A DNA stretch of 64,000 bases from Mycobacterium sp. (GTDB lineage: Bacteria > Actinomycetota > Actinomycetes > Mycobacteriales > Mycobacteriaceae). The number at the start of each line of letters is the position of its first letter. Within the stretch, counting starts at the first letter, position 1. The position numbers and the translations under genes are program-made. Under the pieces are notes generated by a model, which did not search any database, had not been told where the DNA came from, and was given only the letters and a program-made list of their open reading frames with translations. This document shows positions 44,438 to 51,943 of this stretch, piece after piece. The stretch is from positions 1-64,000 of the forward strand of contig JAHFVD010000021.1 in NCBI GenBank assembly GCA_023264735.1, written 5' to 3'.

Positions 44438-45285
44438 CGACGAAACGAGCCCTGATCCTGGCCGGCGGCGGACTTGCCGGCATCGGCTGGGAAACCGGAA
44501 TCCTGCGTGGGATCGCCGACGTAGCGCCCGATACCGCGCAGGCGCTGCTGGACTCCGACGTCCTGGTCGGCACCTCGGCCGGCTCCACCGTCGCCGCGCA
44601 GATCAGCAGCCCGCTGTCGCTGGCGGAGCTCTTCGACCGCCAGACCGGCGACATCTCGACGGAGATCGACTCGGGCGCCGACTTCGATGCGATCACCGCG
44701 CTGTTCCTCTCCGCGGTGGCGCAACCCGGCGACGTCCGGGAGAAACTGCAGCGCATCGGGACCGTCGCACTGAACGCGCCGACCGTCCCCGAGTCGGTCC
44801 GCCGGAAAGTCATCGAAGCGCGGCTGCCGTCGCACACCTGGCCCGCACACGATCTGCGGATCACCGCGATCGACACCGCGACCGGGGATCTGGCGGTCTT
44901 CGATTCGTCGTCCGGGGTGGACCTGGTCGACGCGGTGGCGGCCAGCTGCGCGGTGCCGGGCACCTGGCCGCCGGTGACCATCGGCGGCAGGCGTTACATG
45001 GACGGCGGCGTCAGCAGTTCGGTCCATACCGTCGTGGCCAACGACTGTACGACGGCGGTGGTCCTGGTGCCCGCGAGCGAATCCACACCGTCGCCGTTCA
45101 GCAGCGGCACCGCGGCCGAAATCGCGGCCTTCAGCGCGCGGACGTTCGCGATCTTCGCCGACGACGAGTCGCTGGCGGCGTTCGGCCCCAACCTGCTCGA
45201 CCCCCGTTGCCGGACTCCCTCAGCGCTGGCCGGGCGAGAACAAGGCCGCCGGGTGGCTGCCGCGATCACGGAGTTTCTGAAGTGA
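44434..45285 (+). CDS. Patatin-like phospholipase
   Basis: 283 residues from GTG at 44434, overlapping the ankyrin stop. The patatin elements are the oxyanion loop LILAGGGLAGIGWETG, the nucleophile S48 in VGTSAGS, and the catalytic aspartate in MDGGVSSS. It hydrolyses acyl esters, probably of lipids, in the cytoplasm. Coupling to an ankyrin protein suggests that partner may tether or regulate it. The 3' end overlaps the second, convergent patatin gene by 20 bp. Confidence 0.9.
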   Translation: MTTKRALILAGGGLAGIGWETGILRGIADVAPDTAQALLDSDVLVGTSAGSTVAAQISSPLSLAELFDRQTGDISTEIDSGADFDAITALFLSAVAQPGDVREKLQRIGTVALNAPTVPESVRRKVIEARLPSHTWPAHDLRITAIDTATGDLAVFDSSSGVDLVDAVAASCAVPGTWPPVTIGGRRYMDGGVSSSVHTVVANDCTTAVVLVPASESTPSPFSSGTAAEIAAFSARTFAIFADDESLAAFGPNLLDPRCRTPSALAGREQGRRVAAAITEFLK

Positions 45286-46267
45286 GAGTGTTGCGGTAGC
45301 CGTCCAGCGCTTTGGCGGCAAGCTCGCGGCCGAGGATGATGACCTCGGCGGCGCGGTGGAATTCCAAACTGCGGCAAGCAGTTCGGGGTACTTCGATCAG
45401 CAGATCGGGTGGGTAGGCCGCCATCTGATGGCGGGCCAGGGCGGCCTGCGCGATTTCGATGGTGCGGTTCATCACCGCGAAGCTGCCCAGCCTGGGAATC
45501 GGGGCTTCCAGGTCCTCGGTGCCGTCGTCGGCATCCGCCCCGGTGCCGAACCGGCTCAGCATCGAGCGGGCCGCGGGGGTGTCGAGAATGGACCGCGCGG
45601 TATTGGTGTCCAACAGTCCTGATGTGCTGCGCAGCAGCCTGCCGAGCCATTCGGTGCTCGCGCGGGTCTCGGGGTCGCTCGGGGTGCTCTCGTCATCGTC
45701 GGGAGCCGGGCCGGACAGGCTGACCGCGATGGTCACGTCGGCGTTGACCGCGGAGATCGGCGCCATCGGCAGCGGGTCGAGGATCCCACCGTCGGCCAGC
45801 AGCCGGCCGTCGAGGACGTGCGGGGCGATGATGCCGGGGATCGCGATCGAAGCGCGAATTGCGGCGTCGACCGGTCCGCGCTGCAGCCACACCGATTTTC
45901 CTGCGATCAGATCGGTGGCCACCGCGGTGTAGGGGATCGGCAGGCTTTCGATGGTGGCCTCGCCGAGGATGTCGCGCACCGCGTCGAGGATTTTCTCGGC
46001 GCGCAGCACGCCCGCTGCGGTGATCGACGGGTCGAGCAAGCGCAGCACGGCCCGCTGCGTCAAAGTCTTGGCCCAGTCCGAGAATTCGTCCAGGGATCCG
46101 GCGGCGTGCAGGCCACCGACCAACGCCCCCATCGACGAGCCGGCGATACCGACGACTTCGTATCCGCGACTGTGGAGTTCGTCGATCACGCCGATGTGCG
46201 CGTACCCCCGCGCGCCGCCGCTGCCGAGAGCAAGCGCGACCCGTGCGACGGGGGATTGTTCGGCCAT
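45266..46267 (-). CDS. Patatin-like phospholipase (NTE/RssA type)
   Basis: 333 residues. It has the oxyanion loop ALALGSGGARGYAHIGV, the nucleophile S45 in GSSMG and the aspartate in LADGGILDP, the arrangement of bacterial NTE-type lysophospholipases. The C-terminal part (residues about 190-333) is an extra helical region with RSMLSRFGTGADADDGTED. It is a different subfamily from the convergent patatin next to it, so this is not a local duplication. Likely soluble. Confidence 0.9.
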   Translation of the reverse strand: MAEQSPVARVALALGSGGARGYAHIGVIDELHSRGYEVVGIAGSSMGALVGGLHAAGSLDEFSDWAKTLTQRAVLRLLDPSITAAGVLRAEKILDAVRDILGEATIESLPIPYTAVATDLIAGKSVWLQRGPVDAAIRASIAIPGIIAPHVLDGRLLADGGILDPLPMAPISAVNADVTIAVSLSGPAPDDDESTPSDPETRASTEWLGRLLRSTSGLLDTNTARSILDTPAARSMLSRFGTGADADDGTEDLEAPIPRLGSFAVMNRTIEIAQAALARHQMAAYPPDLLIEVPRTACRSLEFHRAAEVIILGRELAAKALDGYRNTLTSETP

Positions 46268-46303
46268 GGCTCCATTGTCCTCACTCAGGGCCAGACGGGA
46301 CGA

Positions 46304-46333
46304 GGAAGGGCACCCCTTGCGGGGTGCCCTTCC
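46304..46333 (-). terminator. Strong stem-loop terminator
   Basis: GGAAGGGCACCCC (46304-46316) and GGGGTGCCCTTCC (46321-46333) form a perfect 13-bp stem around the loop TTGC. It lies 29 bases after the end of the small secreted gene at 46362 and before the patatin start, on the reverse strand. No U tract follows, as is common for mycobacterial terminators. Confidence 0.75.
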
Positions 46334-46361
46334 GTCGTCGGTGCGCGTCGTCGCGCCCCGG

Positions 46362-46547
46362 CTAGTCGCGCTGGACTGCGTCGATGGAGCTCAGCTTGTC
46401 GCTGCCCACCGTGTAACCCAGCGAGTCGAATGTGGTGTGGCGGGTGTCACCGGACCCGCTAGGGGCGGCGGCCGCGGGAGCGGCCATGCCGATGACGACC
46501 GCGCTCATCGCGGAACCCAGCAGGGTCGCGATCGCGAACTTGGTCAT
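46362..46547 (-). CDS. Very small secreted protein
   Basis: 61 residues starting MTKFAIATLLGSAMSAV. A signal peptide ends near AAA (about residue 28), leaving a mature peptide of only some 33 residues, PSGSGDTRHTTFDSLGYTVGSDKLSSIDAVQRD. It has no cysteine. Similar tiny exported proteins are frequent in mycobacteria and are easily missed. A strong terminator follows, supporting expression as a single gene. Function unknown. Confidence 0.65.
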   Translation of the reverse strand: MTKFAIATLLGSAMSAVVIGMAAPAAAAPSGSGDTRHTTFDSLGYTVGSDKLSSIDAVQRD

Positions 46548-46687
46548 TTGCTGCCTTTTCTTCGAGTTTCTTCAATTACAGAGAAGTAAACCCCGAGGTC
46601 AGGCAAATAATTCCATTGGCAGGGATTGAGTGGCGGTTGGCAGGAAGTCGTCGTCGCGGTGACTTTTGCTACCCGTGATTGCAACGG

Positions 46688-47119
46688 TCAGCAGCCGCCC
46701 TCGGCGGCCGCGCGCACCGCGACGATGACAGCGGCCTGCTGCGCGGTGGACAACTGGCCCCACGTGCTGTTGAACGTCGCCGGACCGGCGGGCGCGTTGC
46801 CCTGGAGCTCCTTGAGGAACGGCTCGACCAGCGTTGCCGGGTTGCCGCCCTTGGCTTCCATCCACGTCTTGGTGGCCATGCAGGCCTGCGCATATTGTTC
46901 TTCGGTCGATTCTGCGGGCACGTCAATTCGAGTGGTCACCCCGCCAGGTGACGTCCCTACGGCGCCGGACGGCGGGGCCGCCTCGGCCGACGGTTGCGCG
47001 TCACTCGACGCTGCAGGCGTCGTGGAGGTGCTGTGCCCGCCGCCGCCCGACGAGCATGCGGCCAGAGTTGCGACACACGCCGCGGCGGCGAAGAGGGGGC
47101 GACATCGGTGACCGCGCAT
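46688..47119 (-). CDS. lpqV: LpqV-like lipoprotein
   Basis: 143 residues. A lipoprotein signal ends in LAAC with C22 the acylated residue, followed by a Ser/Gly/Thr/Pro-rich linker and a conserved domain DVPAESTEEQYAQACMATKTWMEAKGGNPATLVEPFLKELQG...TWGQLSTAQQAAVIVAVRAAAEGGC. That layout matches the mycobacterial LpqV family as I remember it. It is anchored at the outer face of the membrane; function unknown. Its start codon region overlaps the upstream leader of the divergent cysteine dioxygenase gene. Confidence 0.8.
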   Translation of the reverse strand: MRGHRCRPLFAAAACVATLAACSSGGGGHSTSTTPAASSDAQPSAEAAPPSGAVGTSPGGVTTRIDVPAESTEEQYAQACMATKTWMEAKGGNPATLVEPFLKELQGNAPAGPATFNSTWGQLSTAQQAAVIVAVRAAAEGGC

Positions 47120-47147
47120 GGAATCAATCTATGCAACACTGGCGGCC

Positions 47148-47183
47148 ATGACGGAGCGCACCGGGTCTCGGGACTGTTGTTAG
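47148..47183 (+). promoter_or_regulatory. Short ORF ending Cys-Cys-stop, probable cysteine-responsive leader peptide
   Basis: ATG at 47148 opens an 11-codon frame, MTERTGSRDCC, with two adjacent TGT codons right before TAG. It has no ribosome-binding sequence, which fits a leaderless transcript. Leaderless polycysteine short ORFs are known cysteine-responsive attenuators in mycobacteria. The cysteine dioxygenase-like gene starts 53 bases downstream. An in-frame ATG at 47118 would lengthen it to 21 codons. Confidence 0.65.
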
Positions 47184-47236
47184 GCGCCAGCCAACCCCCG
47201 ATCTGACCCTGCAACTCTGTTTGAAAGTTCCCCGTC

Positions 47237-47818
47237 ATGCCGTATTCGGGCGCCGCCCTTTCCCTTGCCACATTTCCCTCCACCGCTCCGGCGGTATCCG
47301 CACCCACCCGGTTGCGGTTGCCCGACCTGTTGCACGCCACCGACCGGTACGCCGATGAGGTGCTGCGCGGTCGGTTCAACGACCGGTTGCCCGCCGGTGG
47401 GCCGCCGACCGAAGAACGGTGGTTCACCCGGCTGTACGCCGACGACGAGCTCGACGTCTGGCTGATCAGCTGGGTGCCTGGTCATTTCACCGAATTGCAC
47501 GATCATGGCGGATCGTTGGGTGCGCTCACGGTGCTCTCTGGTGGCCTGCACGAATACCGTTGGGACGGTGAGCGATTGCATCGCCGTCGCCTCGATGACG
47601 GGGATCAGGCGGCATTTCCGCTTGGCTGGGTTCACGACGTGGTCCGCGCCCCGACGGTAGCGCCCGTTGTTGCGCCGCCCACCGCAGCGACGCTGAGCGT
47701 GCACGCCTACTCGCCGCCGCTCACCGCGATGTCGTATTACGAAGTGACTGAACGCAACACGCTGCGCCGCACGCGCACGGAGCTGACCGACGAACCCGAA
47801 GGACAATGCTCGGAATGA
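47237..47818 (+). CDS. Cysteine dioxygenase-type protein
   Basis: 193 residues. The cupin metal ligands H88 and H90 (TELHDHGGSLGALTVLSGGLHEY) and H133 (PLGWVHDVV) match type I cysteine dioxygenases, which oxidise cysteine to cysteine sulfinate with Fe(II). It overlaps the rhodanese gene as ATGA, and together they would handle cysteine sulfur. The Cys-Cys leader ORF upstream fits sensing of cysteine. The N-terminal 30 residues are low complexity. Confidence 0.87.
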   Translation: MPYSGAALSLATFPSTAPAVSAPTRLRLPDLLHATDRYADEVLRGRFNDRLPAGGPPTEERWFTRLYADDELDVWLISWVPGHFTELHDHGGSLGALTVLSGGLHEYRWDGERLHRRRLDDGDQAAFPLGWVHDVVRAPTVAPVVAPPTAATLSVHAYSPPLTAMSYYEVTERNTLRRTRTELTDEPEGQCSE

Positions 47819-48216
47819 GCAGCCGAATCGATCGCATCCTGACTGTCGCGAGGGAGCGACTGCGCCGATTGGAGGCCTCCGACGTTCCGGCTGCCCTGCG
47901 ACGCGGCGCGATTCTTGTCGACATCCGGCCGGCGGCCCAGCGAGCTGTCGAAGGGGAGGCGGCGGCTGCGCTGGTGATCGAACGCAATGTGCTGGAGTGG
48001 CGGTGCGACCCGACCAGCGACTCCCGGCTGCCCCAAGCGAAAGACCACGACGTCGAATGGGTGGTGTTGTGCTCGCAGGGCTACACCTCCAGCCTGGCCG
48101 CCGTCTCATTGCTGGACCTCGGTCTGCACCGGGCCACCGACGTCATCGGCGGATATGAGGCGCTGGTCGAGGTCGGCGTGCTCGCCGCGCTGGACGAACT
48201 TGCGTCGGCTCCTTGA
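47815..48216 (+). CDS. Rhodanese-like sulfurtransferase
   Basis: 133 residues from the ATG at 47815 that overlaps the upstream stop; an ATG three codons earlier is also in frame. The single rhodanese domain has the conserved GAILVDIRPAAQRAVEGE and the active-site loop VLCSQGYTSS with C86, which would carry a persulfide. It is the second gene of the cysteine dioxygenase operon and probably transfers or detoxifies sulfane sulfur. Confidence 0.88.
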   Translation: MSSRIDRILTVARERLRRLEASDVPAALRRGAILVDIRPAAQRAVEGEAAAALVIERNVLEWRCDPTSDSRLPQAKDHDVEWVVLCSQGYTSSLAAVSLLDLGLHRATDVIGGYEALVEVGVLAALDELASAP

Positions 48217-48268
48217 TCCCGTGACGCTCTCGGAGGCACACAGTGATCCGGGCCGGGACCACAATTAG

Positions 48269-48286
48269 TTAGCAATCGTTCACCAA
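48269..48286. promoter_or_regulatory. TTAG-N-TTCA type operator element, distal copy
   Basis: TTAGCAATCGTTCACCAA matches the element at 48403-48420 at 13 of 18 positions, and its left part extends to ATTAGTTAGCAATCGTTCA, which matches 15 of 19 bases at 50013-50031. It lies 150 bp upstream of the reductase gene. A TetR-family regulator encoded in the same island is the likely binder. Confidence 0.4.
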
Positions 48287-48400
48287 TTGCTTGACGGAGC
48301 CGGCTGCCTACCTAACCTGCCGATCTTGAGCAAGAGTTCTGTGCCTGATCGGTGCGGTATGCTCGCTGACCGTTTGACCGAGGCCAGCGCCAGGCATTAA

Positions 48401-48422
48401 ACTTAGCACCTATTCACTAAGT
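48401..48422. promoter_or_regulatory. Palindromic operator just upstream of the reductase gene
   Basis: Six-base perfect inverted arms, ACTTAG (48401-48406) and CTAAGT (48417-48422), enclose a 10-base spacer. The right half carries TTCACTAA. It lies 17 bases before the reductase ATG, over or just after the likely transcription start, so it would act as a repressor site. Confidence 0.5.
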
Positions 48423-48438
48423 ACAGGAAGGTCGTCGG

Positions 48439-49428
48439 ATGTCCTTGGCAGAGGAAGCGATTGTGGTGTCGCACGGGATCTCGGTCAACCGCGACATGCT
48501 CGTCGCCAAGAAGCAGGCTATCGCCGGCGGTGTCGTTTCCTTGACGTTGACAGATTCCGCAGGTGAAAACCTGCCTGAATGGGCTCCGGGTTCCCATATC
48601 GATGTACAGATCTCGCCCGGTGTGGTTCGCCAGTACTCACTGTGCGGCTCGACCGATGACCAGCAGAGTTGGACGATTGCGGTCCTTCGCGAGGAAGAGG
48701 GCCGCGGCGGATCGCGGCACATCCACGACGAGTTACAGGAAGGCTCGCTCGTCCGGGTGTTGGCGCTACGAAATCTCTTTCCGTTGGAGCCGGCTGAACG
48801 CTACCTGTTCATCGCCGGGGGTATCGGAATCACCCCGATAATTCCCATGCTGGCCGCCGCCGATGCGGACCATCGGCCATGGCGGTTGTACTACGGCGGG
48901 CGAAACCGCGACTCGATGGCATTCGCCCACGATCTGTCGGTGAAGTACGGACCGAACGTCGTAATTCAGCCCCAAGATGAGCAAGGCATGCTCGATCTCG
49001 CCGCAATCCTGGATTCGCCGGCGCAGGGCCAACACGTGTACTGCTGTGGTCCCACCGGCCTGATCTCCGCGGTGGAGGAGCGCTGCCGCCAGCAGTGGCC
49101 CGATGGCCACGTGCATGTCGAGCGCTTCACCGCCGAGAACAGTTCCCTGGCGACTGACGCGCCTTTCGAGATCGTACTGCGCAGTACCGGTGAGCACATC
49201 ACCATTCCGGCGGACCGCAGCATTCTCGCTGTCCTCAACGAGGACCACGGTATGGAGCTGATCAGCGGCTGCGAACAGGGGATCTGCGGAACATGCGAGA
49301 TCAACGTCGTCGACGGAGTGCCTGACCATCGCGACCAGGTGCTCAGCGCCGAGGAGCGCGAACTCAACAAGTCGATAATGACGTGCGTCTCGCGGTGCCT
49401 TAGCGGCCCGCTGACACTTGACCTCTGA
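48439..49428 (+). CDS. Ferredoxin reductase of the phthalate dioxygenase reductase/VanB type
   Basis: 329 residues with an FAD/FMN-binding barrel (APGSHIDVQISPGVVRQYSLCGSTDD), an NADH domain (YLFIAGGIGITPIIPMLAAA, VYCCGPTGLI) and a C-terminal plant-type 2Fe-2S domain with C278, C283, C286 and C316 (GCEQGICGTC). This one-polypeptide chain passes electrons from NADH to Rieske oxygenases. It is the only such reductase in the window and likely serves the KshA-like oxygenases at 50.8 and 55.8 kb, and possibly the GbcA-like one. Confidence 0.92.
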   Translation: MSLAEEAIVVSHGISVNRDMLVAKKQAIAGGVVSLTLTDSAGENLPEWAPGSHIDVQISPGVVRQYSLCGSTDDQQSWTIAVLREEEGRGGSRHIHDELQEGSLVRVLALRNLFPLEPAERYLFIAGGIGITPIIPMLAAADADHRPWRLYYGGRNRDSMAFAHDLSVKYGPNVVIQPQDEQGMLDLAAILDSPAQGQHVYCCGPTGLISAVEERCRQQWPDGHVHVERFTAENSSLATDAPFEIVLRSTGEHITIPADRSILAVLNEDHGMELISGCEQGICGTCEINVVDGVPDHRDQVLSAEERELNKSIMTCVSRCLSGPLTLDL

Positions 49429-49446
49429 GTGCGATCAATTCTCGGA

Positions 49447-49725
49447 CTACATGCAGCCACGTGCGCACACGTCGGCGGGCGGTGCGGTCTCGGGTGCAAG
49501 CATCGCCGGAACTTGGTTTTGTGGTTGTTGGGTGAGGTCGACGTCACCGTCGAGGTCGGGCGCCAAGGGTACGAACTGGCAGACGAACGAGACGGTAAGT
49601 TCGCATGGATTGGTGCCCGGTTCACCGGCCGCAAGCGGCGCCAGGCCTACCGATGAGCTAACGGCGAAGACGATTGCCAGGCAGAGTAATCCAGCCTTCG
49701 AGATGAGCGAACCCACGATCGACAC
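49447..49725 (-). CDS. Small secreted protein
   Basis: 92 residues with an N-terminal hydrophobic export signal (LISKAGLLCLAIVFAVSSSVG, cleavage near AAG) and a mature chain containing NPCELTVSFVCQFVPLAPDLDGDVDLTQQ and a C-terminal DVCARGCM. Four cysteines could give two disulfides. The family is not recognised with certainty; similar short proteins occur in other mycobacteria. It follows the Bfd-type gene by nine bases on the same strand. Confidence 0.65.
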   Translation of the reverse strand: MSIVGSLISKAGLLCLAIVFAVSSSVGLAPLAAGEPGTNPCELTVSFVCQFVPLAPDLDGDVDLTQQPQNQVPAMLAPETAPPADVCARGCM

Positions 49726-49734
49726 TGCGCCAGC

Positions 49735-49974
49735 CTATCGTGGCCGCCAGTTCGCCGGACGTCGTTGGGACCTGTGGATTCCGCGCGCTCCGGCGCGCGG
49801 TGGCGAGCCTGACGATTCATGCTCTGCGAGCAGCTGTCGAATGCGGACGTGGCATGCCCCGCACCCGGTCCCGGCGTGGCATGAGCGACCTACGTGCGCC
49901 ACAGAGCGGGCGCCGCGCTCGATGGAGTCCACGATCATGCCGTCGGACACGGCATGGCAGCTGCAGACGAACAT
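49735..49974 (-). CDS. Bacterioferritin-associated-ferredoxin-like [2Fe-2S] protein
   Basis: 79 residues. The N-terminal 45 residues have the Bfd pattern C4-x-C6-x31-C38-x2-C41 (MFVCSCHAVSDGMIVDSIERGARSVAHVGRSCHAGTGCGACHVRI). Bfd releases iron from bacterioferritin; related domains also serve as small electron carriers. The basic C-terminal 30 residues are atypical and low in similarity to the family. No bacterioferritin gene is here, so a role with the local oxygenases is possible. Confidence 0.8.
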   Translation of the reverse strand: MFVCSCHAVSDGMIVDSIERGARSVAHVGRSCHAGTGCGACHVRIRQLLAEHESSGSPPRAGARGIHRSQRRPANWRPR

Positions 49975-50013
49975 TCAAGCTCCCGAATCGTAACGACGCC
50001 AGCGCAACATACA

Positions 50014-50037
50014 TTAGTTAATGATCATTCATGTTAA
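50014..50037. promoter_or_regulatory. AT-rich symmetric element upstream of the Bfd-type gene
   Basis: TTAGTTAATGATCATTCATG continues to TTAA at 50037 and contains the perfect palindrome AATGATCATT (50020-50029). Its ATTAGTTA-ATC-TTCA core resembles the element at 48264-48282. It lies 40-63 bases upstream of the Bfd start on the reverse strand. I compared it with the IdeR box and did not find a good match. Confidence 0.4.
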
Positions 50038-50116
50038 CCGACTGAACGAGCGTGACGCAACTGGTGAGCGCGTCGGTAGTGGCATGGGCTCGCCCTGCCC
50101 GCACGGGCTGCGGCGA

Positions 50117-50731
50117 TCAGAAATCTGCGATGGCGGGCGCGACATAGAGGGAGGCCATCACCCGAATATCGGCATCCGACACCCGATCGTTGAGCAGGAA
50201 CATCACCAGTACCGTGCCCAACCAGGCGATGGTGCCGTCCTCGCTGTCGAGGTGACTCCGTAGGTCACCCCGGAGCCGCGCTCGTTCCAGCGCGGGCCCC
50301 CACAGTTTCACCAGGAACTCGTGCCCGAATGCGGTTGGGGTCATGCCCAGCTGGCCGAGTCTTTCGTGGCGGGCGAGTCGCAACAGCTCCATGAAAACGT
50401 CGTCGGCGCGACAGGCGGCCACGGTCTGCGCCAGACCGTTGACGAGGGCTTCGGTCAGGGTGGGCGCTTCGGCGATGGCCGGTGCTATCCGGTCGACGAT
50501 CGCCGCCGCCCGGTCCAGCGCAACGGCATCGATCAGAGCGGCTCGGCTGGAGTAGAAGTTGTAGAAGTTGGTCGGTGAGATACCGGCTGCGCTCGCGGCG
50601 TCCTCGATCCTGGTCCGGCGTACTCCGTAGCGGGCAAAGCAGTCAGCCGCCGCGGCGACGAGTTCGCGTCGCTTGGCGTCCTTGGAATTCGAAGTGGTCT
50701 CGGCGTGTGCCGAAGACGCAGGTCCGCTCAC
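50117..50731 (-). CDS. TetR-family regulator
   Basis: 204 residues from a GTG at 50731 with GGAGG four bases upstream; the frame is open further but reaches into the promoter. The helix-turn-helix lies at about residues 20-65 (RRELVAAAADCFARYGVRRTRIEDAASAAGISPTNFYNFYSSRAALI). It is divergent from the first KshA-like Rieske gene, with a palindrome ATTGAG-N14-CTCAAT in the gap, so it probably represses that oxygenase. Confidence 0.9.
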   Translation of the reverse strand: MSGPASSAHAETTSNSKDAKRRELVAAAADCFARYGVRRTRIEDAASAAGISPTNFYNFYSSRAALIDAVALDRAAAIVDRIAPAIAEAPTLTEALVNGLAQTVAACRADDVFMELLRLARHERLGQLGMTPTAFGHEFLVKLWGPALERARLRGDLRSHLDSEDGTIAWLGTVLVMFLLNDRVSDADIRVMASLYVAPAIADF

Positions 50732-50791
50732 GGTCCTCCGAAGTGTGTACCTATTGCCGACTCTCGCCCGTAAGGATAGCGTCGGTTGAGT

Positions 50792-50817
50792 ATTGAGGAA
50801 AATTATCATTTCTCAAT
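50792..50817. promoter_or_regulatory. Palindrome in TetR / Rieske divergent promoter
   Basis: ATTGAG (50792-50797) and CTCAAT (50812-50817) are perfect inverted arms; inner bases GAAA and ATTTC partly extend the symmetry. It is the one AT-rich block in the 114-bp gap and lies about 30 bp before the Rieske ATG. Confidence 0.5.
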
Positions 50818-50845
50818 TGGTACGAGCAGCAGGCCAGGAGTGAAC

Positions 50846-51865
50846 ATGCCGGTAGAGGCCCGCGACAGGGTGAAAGGCAGGAAGCTGCCGTCGGCGCTCA
50901 TGCCGTCAGGTTGGTTCCAGATCGGATGGAGTCACGACTTCGCCGAGCGCAGCACCACTCGGGTGAGCTACTTCGACCGGGAGTTTGTGGTCTACCGCGG
51001 AGAATCTGGACAGCTGCATGCACTGGATGGGTACTGCAGGCACCTCGGTGCCCATCTAGGCGTGGGTGGTGCGGTTGAGGGGGAGGGCGTGCGCTGCCCC
51101 TTCCATGGCTGGATGTATGGCCCCGATGGCTCCAACACCGATATCCCTTACAGCCACCCCGACACGATGAACAACCTGCGTCTGGGTTGTTGGAAAGTAC
51201 GCGAGATCGACGGCGTCGTCATCATGTACGTCGGTGCTGCCGACGACGCGGCCGCGCTCGAACCAACGAGCTTTCGGCCAACGCACATCGACACCTGGCC
51301 GGTGTCGGAAGTATCGACCCGGATTTGGCGCGATATGCCGGCGGCGCCCCAAATGGCAGGCGAGAACGTCGTCGACGCAGCGCATTTCAAGTTCGTTCAC
51401 CGCAATGCTGCGATCGGCGACCTCGAGGTGCTCGATCACGAGGGGCCGGTGTTCCGCACGCGCGTGGAAGCCAAACAGGGCGACGCGAGTGCCAAGCCGA
51501 CCTGGGCGACACCGCATGGGCCGGTTGACGCGCGGGTTGACTTGGAGGCCCGCGGGCTCGGACTGCTCTGGAATGTCCAGTACGGCTTCGACGAGATCAC
51601 CTCGCTGCTGGGTGTGACGCCTACCTCCGCCGAGACGATGGACGTTCGGGCCAGCATCTGGGTTCCGCGCTGCCGCGGCGATGGTACCGCGATGTCGGAG
51701 GAGATTCGAAATAGGTGGATTACCTTCATGCACAAGCAGATTGAGGCAGATCTTGAAATTTGGAACCATCAGACCTACGTGCACAGCGCACCATTGGCTC
51801 AGTCCGAGCAGGAGCCTATGCGGAAGTTCCGTCGGTGGTCCCAGCAGTTCTACATGACGTCATGA
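50846..51865 (+). CDS. Rieske oxygenase, KshA-like (first of two)
   Basis: 339 residues from ATG at 50846 with AGGAG upstream. The Rieske site is C64-x-H66 and C84-x2-H87 (CRHLGAH, CPFHGW). The catalytic iron site is in AGENVVDAAHFKFVHRN, the D-x3-H-x4-H pattern of 3-ketosteroid 9-alpha-hydroxylase-type oxygenases. It should hydroxylate an alicyclic or steroid-like substrate, with electrons from the reductase at 48.4 kb. A paralogue is encoded at 55.8 kb in the main operon. True KshA identity is not established. Confidence 0.9.
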   Translation: MPVEARDRVKGRKLPSALMPSGWFQIGWSHDFAERSTTRVSYFDREFVVYRGESGQLHALDGYCRHLGAHLGVGGAVEGEGVRCPFHGWMYGPDGSNTDIPYSHPDTMNNLRLGCWKVREIDGVVIMYVGAADDAAALEPTSFRPTHIDTWPVSEVSTRIWRDMPAAPQMAGENVVDAAHFKFVHRNAAIGDLEVLDHEGPVFRTRVEAKQGDASAKPTWATPHGPVDARVDLEARGLGLLWNVQYGFDEITSLLGVTPTSAETMDVRASIWVPRCRGDGTAMSEEIRNRWITFMHKQIEADLEIWNHQTYVHSAPLAQSEQEPMRKFRRWSQQFYMTS

Positions 51866-51943
51866 TGTCAACACACCCTCGCCGCTGGGCCGGCGTGGCC
51901 GTCCACCACCGCCGCGCCCGTCGACCTCCACCAATATTATTGA

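Noticed and set aside
50011..50040. Possible IdeR iron box upstream of the Bfd-type gene
   Set aside because: The sequence is AT-rich and partly symmetric but fits the 19-bp IdeR consensus poorly; the likeness to the reductase upstream element is better.
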